The notes: generated by a model from the letters alone, not told the origin. Positions 1-7,933 are shown, numbered from the stretch's first letter. The stretch is 49,058 bases of DNA from JBCBTD01 sp039818825 (GCA_039818825.1 JBCBTD010000031.1:1-49058), one strand, 5' to 3'. Translations and numbers: made by a program.

Positions 1-1
1 C

Positions 2-352
2 CTCCGCCTCCTCGCCGAATGTCGACGCATGGCGCGCGACGACGGGATCGACAGAGTGATGCGCACGCACCAACTCGACGCGATCGTTGCCCCCACCGAC
101 GGTCACCCCGCCTGGGTGATCGACCCGATCGTCGGTGACAAGATCAAGGGCGGCGTATCCACGCCGCCGGCGATGGCAGGCTATCCGCACGTGACGGTGC
201 CGGCGGGCTACGCGCACGGCTTGCCCGTGGCGCTGTCGTTCTACGCCGGGGTTTTCGACGACGGAAAGCTGATCGGCTACGCTTACGGCTTCGAGCAGGC
301 GACCGCCGTGCGCCGGCCGCCGACCTTCCCGCCGACGGTCGTCGATCTGTGA
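2..352 (+). CDS. Amidase family protein, C-terminal fragment
   Basis: This is the last ~116 residues of a protein that begins before the window; the frame is open from base 2, so the ATG at 29 is internal. The end of an amidase-signature enzyme is recognisable: DAIVAPT near the start, then a conserved stretch with TPPAMAGYPHVTVPAG, then LPVALSFYAG and a closing FEQAT segment, all typical of the last beta-strands and helix of the AS fold. The catalytic Lys-Ser-Ser region lies outside the window. The family hydrolyses amides (glutamyl-tRNA amidotransferase A relatives); the substrate cannot be read from this piece. It ends 130 bp from the convergent GMC oxidoreductase. Confidence 0.8.
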   Translation, partial: LRLLAECRRMARDDGIDRVMRTHQLDAIVAPTDGHPAWVIDPIVGDKIKGGVSTPPAMAGYPHVTVPAGYAHGLPVALSFYAGVFDDGKLIGYAYGFEQATAVRRPPTFPPTVVDL

Positions 353-482
353 GCCGCTTCGGATACGATGCTCAGAGCAACGGCTGGTGTGGTGAGCGTC
401 CCGGTGCTCGCAACCGCGTTGGCTCACCCCGCCGCCAGCAGGCCGCGAAACCGCCGCTACGAGGCGGCTCGACCGACCGACA

Positions 483-2180
483 TCATTCTGCTGCCGTCAT
501 CACCTCGGCGTCGTCGGCCTGCCAATCGCCGAGCGGATCCGTTGCAGGTGTCGTCAAGACGTCGTCGGACGGCAGGCTCACGCCCTTGATGAGATCGGCG
601 GCCATCTCGCCGACCATGATCGATGCGGCGTTGGTGTTGCCGGTCAAGTTGATGGGGAAGATCGAGCTGTCCGCGACCCGTAGGCCGTCGATGCCGATGA
701 CGCAGAGCGAGCCGTCGACGACCGCGTCGTCGTCGCTGCCCATCCGGCAAGTCCCGCATGGATGGTATGCGGTGATGACCGTTTCGCGGATGAATTCGTC
801 GAGGGCGGCATCGTCCCAGCGCATGGCGCCGGGCTGCAACTCGCCTCCGGTGTAGTCGCGGAAAGCCCGCTGACCGAACAGGTCGCGGGCCAGGCGGATG
901 CCGTCGCGCATGTCGGCCCAGTCGTAGCGACCCGTCATGTACCGAGGCTCGATGATCGGCGCCTCGCGAAAGTCGTCGGAACGCAAGCCGAGCCAGCCCC
1001 GCGCCTCCGAGCCGCAGGTCGACACGTGAATCTGCATGCCGTGGTCTTCGCGCCGCACCGGCCCCTCGCCGCCGATGGCACGTGGCATGAAATGCAGCTG
1101 CACGTTCGGCCGGTCCAGCCCGCCGCGCGTTCGCGCGAAAGCGCCGACCGCCAAGTGATTCGATGCGCCCCACCCATCTTGGGTCGCCAACCATCTGAGG
1201 CCGACCTTCATCCGCGTCCACCAGTTGCGGACCGGCGCCAAGGTGATCGGGCGTTTGCAACGCTGCTGCACGAACAGTTCGGTGTGGTCCTGGAGATTGC
1301 GCCCGACGCCCGGCAGATGGCGCCGCGTTCGCACGCCGACAGCGTTCAGCATATGGCGCGGGCCAATACCGGACAGCATCAGGAGCTGCGGCGAGTTGAT
1401 CGCGCCGGCCGCCAGCACGACCTCGCGGCGCGCCCGGACCACCCGTTGCCGGCCTCGCCGAAGAACCACGGCGCCAACGCAGCGGCGGCCCTCGAAGTTC
1501 AGCCGCGCCACCTGCGAACGCGTCCAGACGACGAGATTCGGTCGGGAGCGATCACGGCGGAGGTAGGCGGTGCCGGCGCTTTCACGCCGCCCTTGGTGAA
1601 TCGTCCGATCGAACCGCCCGAACGCCTCTTGCGTAGCGCCGTTGATGTCGTCGCTGAACGCGTGCCCCGCTTGGGCACCCGCCTCGAGAAAGGCCTCCTC
1701 GAGCTCGCCGACGTTCTCGACCCGACCGACGTTCAACGGTCCGCTGGAACCGCGGTAGGGCGACGGTGGGCCGTTGAACGTCTCCATCCGCCGGAAGTAC
1801 GGCAACACCGACGCGTAGCGCCAATGCTCCAGGCCATACTCGCTGCCCCACTGGTCGTAGTCGCGCGGGTTGCCGCGGTTGAACACCATGGCGTTGATCG
1901 CCGAGGAGCCGCCGAGGACACGTCCCCGTGGCCAGTGCACACGGCGGCCGCGCAGTTGCTCCTGGGGCTCCGTATCGTAGTGCCAGCAACGATCACGGCT
2001 CCGGGCTGCGAAAGCCATGGCCGCCGGCATCTCCAAACGCACGTCGAACCAAGGCTCCCGCCCGCCGCCAGCCTCGAGGAGCAGCACCGTCGCGTCCGGG
2101 TCCTCGCTCAAGCGCGACGCCAGCGCACAGCCAGCCGAGCCAGCTCCGACGATCACGTAGTCGAACGCGTTGCTTGCCAT
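483..2180 (-). CDS. GMC family oxidoreductase (choline dehydrogenase-like)
   Basis: A 565-residue FAD-dependent alcohol oxidase/dehydrogenase. The N-terminus has the dinucleotide-binding motif VIVGAGSAGCALASRL (glycines at residues 12, 14, 17), then the GMC signature GGSSAINAMVFNRG near residue 90. The C-terminal active-site segment reads YHPCGTCRMG followed by NLTGNTNAASIMVGE, the His and Asn expected in choline-dehydrogenase-type members. Start chosen at the ATG at 2180, preceded by a GGTGAG-like ribosome site; an ATG 13 codons upstream is less plausible because the motif would begin late. The substrate could be choline or another primary alcohol; there is no betaine aldehyde dehydrogenase or betI beside it, so betA is not assigned. 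Its upstream side is an unusually long spacer with inverted repeats. Confidence 0.9.
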   Translation of the reverse strand: MASNAFDYVIVGAGSAGCALASRLSEDPDATVLLLEAGGGREPWFDVRLEMPAAMAFAARSRDRCWHYDTEPQEQLRGRRVHWPRGRVLGGSSAINAMVFNRGNPRDYDQWGSEYGLEHWRYASVLPYFRRMETFNGPPSPYRGSSGPLNVGRVENVGELEEAFLEAGAQAGHAFSDDINGATQEAFGRFDRTIHQGRRESAGTAYLRRDRSRPNLVVWTRSQVARLNFEGRRCVGAVVLRRGRQRVVRARREVVLAAGAINSPQLLMLSGIGPRHMLNAVGVRTRRHLPGVGRNLQDHTELFVQQRCKRPITLAPVRNWWTRMKVGLRWLATQDGWGASNHLAVGAFARTRGGLDRPNVQLHFMPRAIGGEGPVRREDHGMQIHVSTCGSEARGWLGLRSDDFREAPIIEPRYMTGRYDWADMRDGIRLARDLFGQRAFRDYTGGELQPGAMRWDDAALDEFIRETVITAYHPCGTCRMGSDDDAVVDGSLCVIGIDGLRVADSSIFPINLTGNTNAASIMVGEMAADLIKGVSLPSDDVLTTPATDPLGDWQADDAEVMTAAE

Positions 2181-2340
2181 GCTCTCACCAGGACCACTCA
2201 GGGTTGGAAAAAAGTACACATTACGAAACCCGGCGTCATCTCCTGCTACCTAGAGCTAAAACGTTTGGCTAGAAGGCAAGTTCCGCTGGATCCGGACAAC
2301 CCTCCAAATGGAACGAGCCGGGATTGGACACGTTCTCTTC

Positions 2341-2368
2341 ATTTTCATGATTTATCATTCATGAAAAT
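2341..2368. repeat. Perfect 10-bp inverted repeat (ATTTTCATGA)
   Basis: ATTTTCATGA at 2341-2350 is repeated in inverse orientation as TCATGAAAAT at 2359-2368 across an 8-bp AT-only-but-one spacer. Each arm contains the palindromic core TCATGA. There is no T-run, so it is more like a protein-binding site than a terminator. It lies about 160 bp upstream of the GMC oxidoreductase start and could be its operator. This role is inferred. Confidence 0.45.
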
Positions 2369-2444
2369 GGCAAGAATCGAAGCTTGCAACACCGCAATCG
2401 ACCTACCAGCACTGCCCAACGAAGAACGGCGGGACTCGAAAAAT

Positions 2445-2462
2445 CATGATTGCTCAATCATG
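2445..2462. repeat. 8-bp inverted repeat (CATGATTG)
   Basis: CATGATTG at 2445-2452 and CAATCATG at 2455-2462 form a palindrome with a 2-bp centre. The left arm overlaps a second palindrome, ATCATGAT (2443-2450). It shares the CATGA word with the inverted repeat 80 bp away, so the two may be sites for the same unknown regulator. Confidence 0.35.
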
Positions 2463-2626
2463 CTTGAGTCGTCGGCATTCCTCATCCGCTCTGGAGCCGA
2501 TCACGCTTGGACGAGAGTATGCCTGCTCCGCTTCGCAGGACAAGGTGCCTTGCGGCAGGAATCTGCTCCGCCATCGCGTCGCACACCGAGGTACAGCTTC
2601 CGCATCACTGAATTTGTGACGTGCCG

Positions 2627-2661
2627 CACCTCCGCCTCGGCTGGACGCCGAGGCGGAGGTG
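2627..2661. repeat. 14-bp GC-rich perfect hairpin
   Basis: CACCTCCGCCTCGG (2627-2640) and its exact complement (2648-2661) flank a 7-base loop. The predicted RNA stem is very stable on either strand. There is no U-tract on either side, so a classical intrinsic terminator is not supported. It could still mark the 3' end of the gabD transcript, about 440 nt beyond its stop, or protect that end. Confidence 0.45.
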
Positions 2662-3097
2662 GCTTCGCGATCGGTAGACGTCGAAATCCTCATGAGCGTC
2701 CGAGCGGCTCCGCGGAATGTCAGAGGCCCTTGCGCGTAACCAGCCCCAACCGCAGGATTGAAGCATACCTCGGTAGGGCCTCCCGTTTATTCCACATGAA
2801 CGCTACGACCAACGTCTAAGTCGTTGCATACGATGTCATGCAGCGAAAGTTGTGATGCAAAGACATGAAAGCGCGCGCAACGTTAGTTGCCGCCTCCCGG
2901 TCGTCGCGAGATTGGAAAATGCTGGGCTCCAACCGTCAGCGAGACGGCCGACGATCGCCCCAGCTAGTCAACGGATCGCTCTGAAGCGACGTCGAGGACG
3001 GTGGGTGGCGTTCGACGAACACCGGACGCAGCCGCCGGCAAACTCAGCATGACGTCCGGCTGAAACCGGGTCCCCGACCCCGTGCGCCGGAACGACG

Positions 3098-4582
3098 TTA
3101 CCGGTCCAGGCCGCCTAGGCTCACGTATTTGAGCTGAAGGTAGTCGTCGACGCCGTACTTCGAGCCTTCCCGCCCGAGACCACTTTGCTTGAAGCCGCCA
3201 AATGGCGCCACCTCCGTCGACACGACGCCGTCGTTCACGCCGACGATGCCGACCTCCAGTGCTTCCGCCACCCGCATCACCCGGCCCAGGTCTCGGGCGT
3301 AGAAGTAACCGGCAAGGCCGACGTCGCTGTCGTTGGCCAGTTGCAGCACCTCGGCCTCACTGTCGAAGCGGAAGATCGGCGCCACCGGCCCGAAGGTCTC
3401 TTCGCGCGCAATCAGCATCTCGGCGGTGCACCCGGCCAGCACCGTCGGCTGGAAGAACTGGGCTCCGGCGTCGTGGCGGCGGCCGCCGGTCACCACCCGC
3501 GCGCCTTTGGCAACCGCGTCGGCGACGTGCTCTTCGACCTTCGCCACCGCCGCCGCGTCGATCAACGGTCCCTGGTCGACGCCGGCCTGAAGGCCGTTGC
3601 CGACGGTCATGGACGCCACGCGCTCGGCGAAACGCTCGGCAAAGGCGTCATGCACGCCAGCCTGCACGTACAGCCGGTTCATACAAACGCAGGTCTGCCC
3701 GGCGTTGCGGAACTTGGAGCCGATTGCCCCCTCGACCGCGGCGTCCAGGTCGGCGTCGTCGAAAACGATGAACGGCGCGTGCCCGCCGAGTTCGAGGCTC
3801 ACCTTCTTCACCGTCGAGGCGCACTGCTCCAGCAGCACCTTGCCGACCTCGGTCGAGCCGGTGAACGAGATCTTCTTGACCTGGCGGTTGGACGTCAGCT
3901 CGCCGCCGATGGCCTTGGAGTTGCCGGTGACCACGTTCATGACGCCGGCGGGGAACCCGGCGCGCCTTGCCAGTTCGGTCGCGGCCAGCGCCGTCAGCGG
4001 CGTCAGGCCCGCAGGTTTGATGACCACGGTACAGCCGACCGCCAAGGCCGGCGCGCACTTGCGCGTGATCATCGCGAGCGGGAAGTTCCACGGCGTGATC
4101 ATCCCGCAGACACCGATCGGCTGCTTCAGCACGAGGATCCGCCGGCTCGGGAAGGGCGACGGGATCGTGTCGCCGTAGACACGCTTGGCCTCCTCGGCGA
4201 ACCACTCTGCGAACGAAGCGCCGTAGACCACCTCGCCCTTGGCTTCGGCGAGGGGCTTGCCCTGCTCCAGGGTCATGAGCATCGCCAAATCATCGGCATT
4301 GGCCATCAGCAGATCGAACCAAGCCTGCAGCGCCTGGGCCCGCTCCTTGGCCGTTCGTTGGCGCCAATCGACGAATGCGCGATCGGCCGCAGCAACGGCA
4401 CGCCGCGTCTCGTCGGCGCCGCAGTCGGGAACGTGGGCGAGGACCTTGCCGTCCGCCGGGTTGGTCACGGCGAACCGCTTGCCGCTGTCGGCCGTAGTCC
4501 AAGCGCCGTCGATGAAGACGCCATCCTGCAGCAGCGTCGGGTCTTTCAGCCGATGCCGCGGATCGTCAAGCGCTACGGCCAT
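3098..4582 (-). CDS. gabD: NAD(P)-dependent succinate-semialdehyde dehydrogenase
   Basis: A 494-residue aldehyde dehydrogenase very similar to GabD along its whole length. Visible motifs are MITPWNFPLA (about 161-170), the catalytic Glu264 in LELGG, the nucleophile Cys298 in GQTCVCMNR, the ETFGP motif, and the C-terminal GFKQSGLGREGSKYG. The paired cysteines in TCVC (298 and 300) match the redox-switch arrangement of GabD enzymes. The cofactor-binding loop reads KPAGLTP where KPASQTP or KPAEQTP is more usual. The ATG at 4582 follows a strong AGGGAGG site. It lies 33 bp after the CoA-transferase beta subunit on the same strand, so probably one operon. It would oxidise succinate semialdehyde or a related semialdehyde to the acid in the cytoplasm. 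Confidence 0.92.
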   Translation of the reverse strand: MAVALDDPRHRLKDPTLLQDGVFIDGAWTTADSGKRFAVTNPADGKVLAHVPDCGADETRRAVAAADRAFVDWRQRTAKERAQALQAWFDLLMANADDLAMLMTLEQGKPLAEAKGEVVYGASFAEWFAEEAKRVYGDTIPSPFPSRRILVLKQPIGVCGMITPWNFPLAMITRKCAPALAVGCTVVIKPAGLTPLTALAATELARRAGFPAGVMNVVTGNSKAIGGELTSNRQVKKISFTGSTEVGKVLLEQCASTVKKVSLELGGHAPFIVFDDADLDAAVEGAIGSKFRNAGQTCVCMNRLYVQAGVHDAFAERFAERVASMTVGNGLQAGVDQGPLIDAAAVAKVEEHVADAVAKGARVVTGGRRHDAGAQFFQPTVLAGCTAEMLIAREETFGPVAPIFRFDSEAEVLQLANDSDVGLAGYFYARDLGRVMRVAEALEVGIVGVNDGVVSTEVAPFGGFKQSGLGREGSKYGVDDYLQLKYVSLGGLDR

Positions 4583-4615
4583 GGGAGCCTCCCTGCCCTT
4601 GTCTACGGCATGGAT

Positions 4616-5395
4616 TTAAGCACTCGCTGCCGCGGATGCCATGGTGGCGAACACGCGCGCCGCAAACACCGGATAGCTCTCCGCCAGCGCCGCGGCGACG
4701 GGGCCGCGGAGCGTCGCCAAGGTCGCCTCACTCGGCGTGCCGAAGACGGCGACGTCTGGTGCGACGTCGAAGACGAAGCCGGTCGCCGCCTCGATCGCCG
4801 GGACGCTGGTCCCAACTGCGTGCGCTTCCAGACGGAAGCGGCCGGCTTGGCGGTCGAACCCGAATGCGGCGAGGCTCGTCAGCAGATGGCTGGGGCCGCC
4901 CGGCCGGTACAACTCGGCCGCACTGGTCCCCGGCGCGCTGACGAAGGCGACCCGCTCGACCAGACTGCGCGGGCTGTGCTCCTCGCGGAACAGAATGACC
5001 CGCGGCACCACGTAGTAGAGGTAGGCGGAGCCGAACGAGCCTGGGAAGCGGCGCTCCATCCGCGGGTAATCACCCGTGCCGACCAGGTTGACGTTCGCCC
5101 TGCCATCGATCTGGACGCCGCCCAGGAAGAAAACATCGATCCGCCCCTGACCGGCGAGGTCGAACAGCTCGCGCGAGCCGTCGGTGAAGCCGTTGTGACG
5201 GCGGCTGTGCAAGAGCGTGACCCGCGTGCCGTGGCGCTCCCGAGCCAGCAGCGCTGCCGCCGCCGGGATCGGTGAAGCGGCGCCGACGGCGACGTGACGC
5301 GCGGGCCCGATCAGCTCGGCCAGCAGGTTGATCAACACTTCCTCAGGAGCGATCCCGTTCAAGCCGCCACCGCCGCCAGGCGTGCGTCGAGCCAT
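4616..5395 (-). CDS. CoA-transferase-fold protein, beta subunit (GctB/IpdB-like)
   Basis: A protein of up to 259 residues, homologous to the beta subunit of class I CoA-transferases of the glutaconate/IpdB type. Recognisable segments are FFLGGVQIDGRANVN, GTGDYPRMERRFPGS and FVSAPG. Where CoA-transferases carry the catalytic glutamate (an LLYESG-like segment before the GGxQID motif), this protein reads LLHSRRHNG, and the following loop is shorter. The catalytic Glu therefore appears to be missing, as reported for IpdAB-type ring hydrolases. Start: the ATG at 5395 overlaps the alpha subunit by 37 nt; a TTG at 5362 overlaps its stop as TTGA and is equally plausible. It works as a heteromer with the upstream alpha gene. 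Confidence 0.8.
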   Translation of the reverse strand: MARRTPGGGGGLNGIAPEEVLINLLAELIGPARHVAVGAASPIPAAAALLARERHGTRVTLLHSRRHNGFTDGSRELFDLAGQGRIDVFFLGGVQIDGRANVNLVGTGDYPRMERRFPGSFGSAYLYYVVPRVILFREEHSPRSLVERVAFVSAPGTSAAELYRPGGPSHLLTSLAAFGFDRQAGRFRLEAHAVGTSVPAIEAATGFVFDVAPDVAVFGTPSEATLATLRGPVAAALAESYPVFAARVFATMASAAASA

Positions 5396-6180
5396 TGGCG
5401 GAACCCTTCCCGAGTTCGGGCCGCCTTGGCGTAGGCACCCAGCGCAGCCGCGTCGACGCCGTAAACGTCGCCGAGACCCAATGGCGCCGCACCCTTGGCC
5501 GCCACGGCGATCGCCTCGACGTAGAGCGCCGAAAGGCCGCCGGCAGCCGTACCCTCCCGCTCGAAGATCGAGCCCGGACGGATCGCCTCGACGGTGACGA
5601 GTGAACGCTCCGCCGCATGGGCCAATGTCGCCAGCTCGCGGCGACGGCCGATCCAGACATTGCCTTCCTCGTCGGCGAAGGGCGCGTGGAACACGGCGAC
5701 GTCGAGCTTGATCGCCGGCAGCAGGACCAACGGATCGCCGCCGTCACTGAGCGGGTTGTCGACCACGCGCCAATCGGGGCGATGGGCGAGCACGTCCGAG
5801 CCGATCAGCCCGCGCATCGGCATGAACGGCACGCCGCGCTCGGTCGCGGTCAGCTGGGCGTGCATTGCCGGGCAGGTGCTGTCGCGCACCACCACCTCGC
5901 TGTGCTCACAAGCCCGCGAGAAACACGGCGCCAGGCCGAACTCGCCGAGGCTGACGGCCGACGTCTCCACCTCGGCGACCGCGCCCGCACCGATCAGGAC
6001 GTCGACCTGCAGATGACCGGTCGGCAGGCAGAACAGCCTGAGACCCCGCGTCCGCCGCCGTAACAGCGCCATGGTCAGCGCCATCGGCACGCCCGAATAG
6101 TCGGCCGGCACGCCGACGAGCGCGCCGTCCGGCAGGGCTTCGGCCAGAGCCTCCAGCGATCGCAGCATTGCCGTCCCCAT
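5359..6180 (-). CDS. CoA-transferase-fold protein, alpha subunit (GctA/IpdA-like)
   Basis: A 273-residue alpha subunit of a class I CoA-transferase-like enzyme. Family features are LIGAGAVAEVETSAVSLGEF (about 60-80), the PFMPMRGLIGSDV segment, and the KLDVAVFHAPFADEEGNVW strand pair typical of these subunits. The ATG at 6180 follows a GGGCGAG ribosome site. The frame stays open far upstream of 6180, but that part is antisense to the CaiB gene and is not protein-like. It overlaps the beta subunit gene, consistent with an obligate complex. Together they act on an acyl-CoA, either transferring CoA or hydrolysing a C-C or thioester bond; the substrate is unknown. It is divergent from a class III CoA-transferase. 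Confidence 0.82.
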   Translation of the reverse strand: MGTAMLRSLEALAEALPDGALVGVPADYSGVPMALTMALLRRRTRGLRLFCLPTGHLQVDVLIGAGAVAEVETSAVSLGEFGLAPCFSRACEHSEVVVRDSTCPAMHAQLTATERGVPFMPMRGLIGSDVLAHRPDWRVVDNPLSDGGDPLVLLPAIKLDVAVFHAPFADEEGNVWIGRRRELATLAHAAERSLVTVEAIRPGSIFEREGTAAGGLSALYVEAIAVAAKGAAPLGLGDVYGVDAAALGAYAKAARTREGFRQWLDARLAAVAA

Positions 6181-6270
6181 CTCGCCCGCCCACGTGCTTG
6201 TGCTACAGCACGCCTCGAAGCAAGGCTTAGCGGCCGGTCTTGAAACACGGCCGGAGGGCAGGGAGACGAC
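6181..6270. promoter_or_regulatory. Divergent intergenic region between two CoA-transferase loci
   Basis: This 90-bp interval separates divergently transcribed genes, so both promoters must lie here or overlap the coding starts. It contains the palindrome GTGCT-AC-AGCAC at 6200-6211 and a CGGCCG repeat pair flanking 6231-6256. Shared control of the two loci is plausible but no regulator gene is adjacent. Confidence 0.35.
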
Positions 6271-7473
6271 ATGGCGGGTTTCGGTGCGCTGGACGGGCTC
6301 AAGGTGATCGACCTCACCCGCGTGCTCGGCGGCCCCTACGGCACCCAGGTGCTGGCCGACCACGGGGCGGCGGTGATCAAGATCGAGCCGCCCCAGGGCG
6401 ACGAGGTCCGCGACTGGGGCCCGCCCTTCAACGAGGACGGCGACGCCTCCTACTTCCTCGGCATCAACCGCAACAAACGCTCGCTCGGCCTCGACCTGCA
6501 GAAGGAGGACGGCCGCGCCCTCCTCCTCAGGCTCCTCGAAGGCGCCGACGTTCTGGTGGAGAACTACAAGCCAGGCTCGATGGAGCGCTGGGGCCTCGGC
6601 TACGAGGATGTTCTGAAAGCCCGCTTCCCGCGGCTCATCCACGCCCGCATCTCGGGCTTCGGCGCCGACGGCCCCTATGGCGGCCTGCCCGGCTACGACG
6701 CCGTGGTCCAGGCCATGGCCGGCCATTTCAGCGTCAACGGCGACACCGCCTCGGGCCCGACGCGCATGGGCATCCCGCTCGTCGACCTCGGCACCGGCCT
6801 CTACACCATGCTGGCGATCCTGATGGCCGTCATCGAGCGCCAGCGCTCCGGCCAGGGCCAGTATCTCGACATGACGCTCTACGACTGCGCCATCGCGCTG
6901 ATGTTCCCGCACATCCCCAACTACGTGCTGTCGGGCAAGACGCCCGGCCTCACCGGCAACGCGCACCCCAACATCTGCCCCTACGACAAGTTCGAAACGG
7001 CCACGGGCCCGATCTTCGTCGCCGTCGGCAACAATCGCGCCTTCCAGCGCTTTTGCGCCGTCGTCGAGCTGGAGCAGCTCCTGGACGACACGCGCTTTCG
7101 CACCAATGGCGACCGCTTGAGCCACCAAGGAGAGCTGACGGCCATCCTCACCGACCGCTTGGCCAAGCTCGATGGCCACACGCTCTGCACCGAGCTTCTG
7201 GCCCAAGGCGTGCCCGCCGGGCCGGTGCAAGACACGGCCGAGGTCTGGGCCGATCCGCACACGGCGCACCGCGCCATGGCCGTGGACAACGGCGCCTACA
7301 AAAACTTCGGCACCCCCATCAAGCTCTCCCGCACGCCGGGCCAAGTCGAGCGCACGCCCCCACGCTTCGCCGAGCACGGCCGCGAGGTGCTGCGTGAGGC
7401 AGGGCTGACCAACGCGGAGGTCGAGGCCCTGGTGGAGGCCGGGGTCGTCGTCGAAACGCGGCGGCGGGGATAG
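6271..7473 (+). CDS. CaiB/BaiF family CoA-transferase (class III)
   Basis: A 400-residue class III CoA-transferase. It opens with LDGLKVIDLTRVLGGPYGTQ, continues with the DHGAAVIKIEPP strand and GINRNKRSLGLDL, and has the family segment LVENYKPGSMERWGLGYEDV around residues 95-115. The catalytic aspartate is expected in IPLVDLGTGLY (about 169-179). Start at the ATG at 6271, with GGAG sites just upstream. These enzymes move CoA between acyl-CoAs and carboxylates (formyl-CoA, succinyl-CoA, mesaconyl-CoA). The exact acid cannot be predicted. Divergence from the alpha/beta pair and gabD suggests a common dicarboxylate or semialdehyde pathway. Confidence 0.92.
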   Translation: MAGFGALDGLKVIDLTRVLGGPYGTQVLADHGAAVIKIEPPQGDEVRDWGPPFNEDGDASYFLGINRNKRSLGLDLQKEDGRALLLRLLEGADVLVENYKPGSMERWGLGYEDVLKARFPRLIHARISGFGADGPYGGLPGYDAVVQAMAGHFSVNGDTASGPTRMGIPLVDLGTGLYTMLAILMAVIERQRSGQGQYLDMTLYDCAIALMFPHIPNYVLSGKTPGLTGNAHPNICPYDKFETATGPIFVAVGNNRAFQRFCAVVELEQLLDDTRFRTNGDRLSHQGELTAILTDRLAKLDGHTLCTELLAQGVPAGPVQDTAEVWADPHTAHRAMAVDNGAYKNFGTPIKLSRTPGQVERTPPRFAEHGREVLREAGLTNAEVEALVEAGVVVETRRRG

Positions 7474-7683
7474 CACGCTTTCCATCGCCACAGCGCCCCC
7501 AGCGCTTCGCGCCAAATCACGCGAACGTCGAAGCCATCGTCGCCGAGGCGGACGCCCGCGGCCATACGGGGCTCGCCTGTCCATTCATCCGAAAACCCCA
7601 TCGCCACGATCAGCGGCAACGTCAACGCCGAGCCCGACACCTACGTCCAGATTCGCCGCTACGCGGCGGCTTTGGACGGATTG
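7474..7683. other. Gene-poor segment with a coding-like remnant on the minus strand
   Basis: No intact gene is supported here. Reading the minus strand from 7640 towards 7474 gives a frame with high third-position GC and protein-like composition (for example WREALGALWRWK), which then runs antisense into the caiB-like gene. This looks like the N-terminal stub of a gene cut off at the boundary. A plus-strand frame ending at 7686 also looks mildly coding. I recognise neither. Confidence 0.3.
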
Positions 7684-7790
7684 TGTTGAAAAACTCCTGC
7701 ACGAGTACTCAGGTGTCCATATCTTGAGGACAAACCGGCGGCTGACGCAGTATCTTGCGGCTCGATCGGTTGGTTTCGAGTTTTTCAACA
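7684..7790. mobile_element. 107-bp element with 13-bp terminal inverted repeats (IS end or MITE-like)
   Basis: TGTTGAAAAACTC at 7684-7696 is matched by its exact reverse complement at 7778-7790. Ends carrying GTTGAAAAACTC are familiar from IS1182/IS5-type insertion sequences, where GAGTTTTTCAACA often lies at or near a terminus. The 81-bp interior encodes nothing obvious. It may be a MITE, a deleted insertion sequence, or simply two ends. I see no clear target-site duplication beside it. Confidence 0.4.
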
Positions 7791-7933
7791 AATTCGATGG
7801 CGAACAGACATCTGCCTGAATGGGCGCCATAGCTGCTTGGCAAGATGCAGCTGACGTTCGCAGGACCGACGGTTTCGCCGAATGCAAGCGTCGGCCCATT
7901 GCTCACCAGTCAGCCGCTTGGCCCCAAGTTCGG
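7791..7933. other. Short non-coding stretch downstream of the HxlR gene
   Basis: This covers the remaining bases between the inverted-repeat element and the stop of the HxlR regulator. A minus-strand frame crosses it (7906 to 7709) but runs into the repeat element and shows no motif. Nothing else is seen. Confidence 0.4.

Larger units (their letters stand above)
2181..3097. other. Gene-poor spacer, relatively AT-rich, with inverted repeats
   Basis: About 0.9 kb lies between the start of the GMC gene and the end of gabD, both on the minus strand. Several open frames exist, such as 2852-3052 on plus, but none shows a ribosome site, high third-position GC or a recognisable motif, so no gene is called. 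The stretch is less GC-rich than its surroundings, particularly 2200-2480 and 2780-2900. It holds three inverted repeats, listed separately. It may carry the promoter and operators of the GMC gene, or be a degraded segment. Confidence 0.5.

Noticed and set aside
392..427. Inverted GGTGAGC/GCTCACC between the convergent amidase and GMC genes
   Set aside because: The loop is over 20 bases and the arms only seven; not convincing as a terminator.
762..2819. Long plus-strand open frame (685 codons)
   Set aside because: It is antisense to the GMC oxidoreductase, rich in Arg/Ala/Pro/His with no motif, a usual effect of high GC content.
2852..3052. 66-codon plus-strand frame in the 0.9-kb spacer
   Set aside because: No ribosome site, mixed third-position bases and no motif; not supported as a gene.
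3185..5275. Long plus-strand open frame (696 codons)
   Set aside because: It is the complementary shadow of gabD and the CoA-transferase beta subunit and shows no family motif.
6181..7584. Upstream extension of the CoA-transferase alpha frame on the minus strand
   Set aside because: The extension is antisense to a conserved CaiB gene; the ATG at 6180 with a ribosome site is the proper start.
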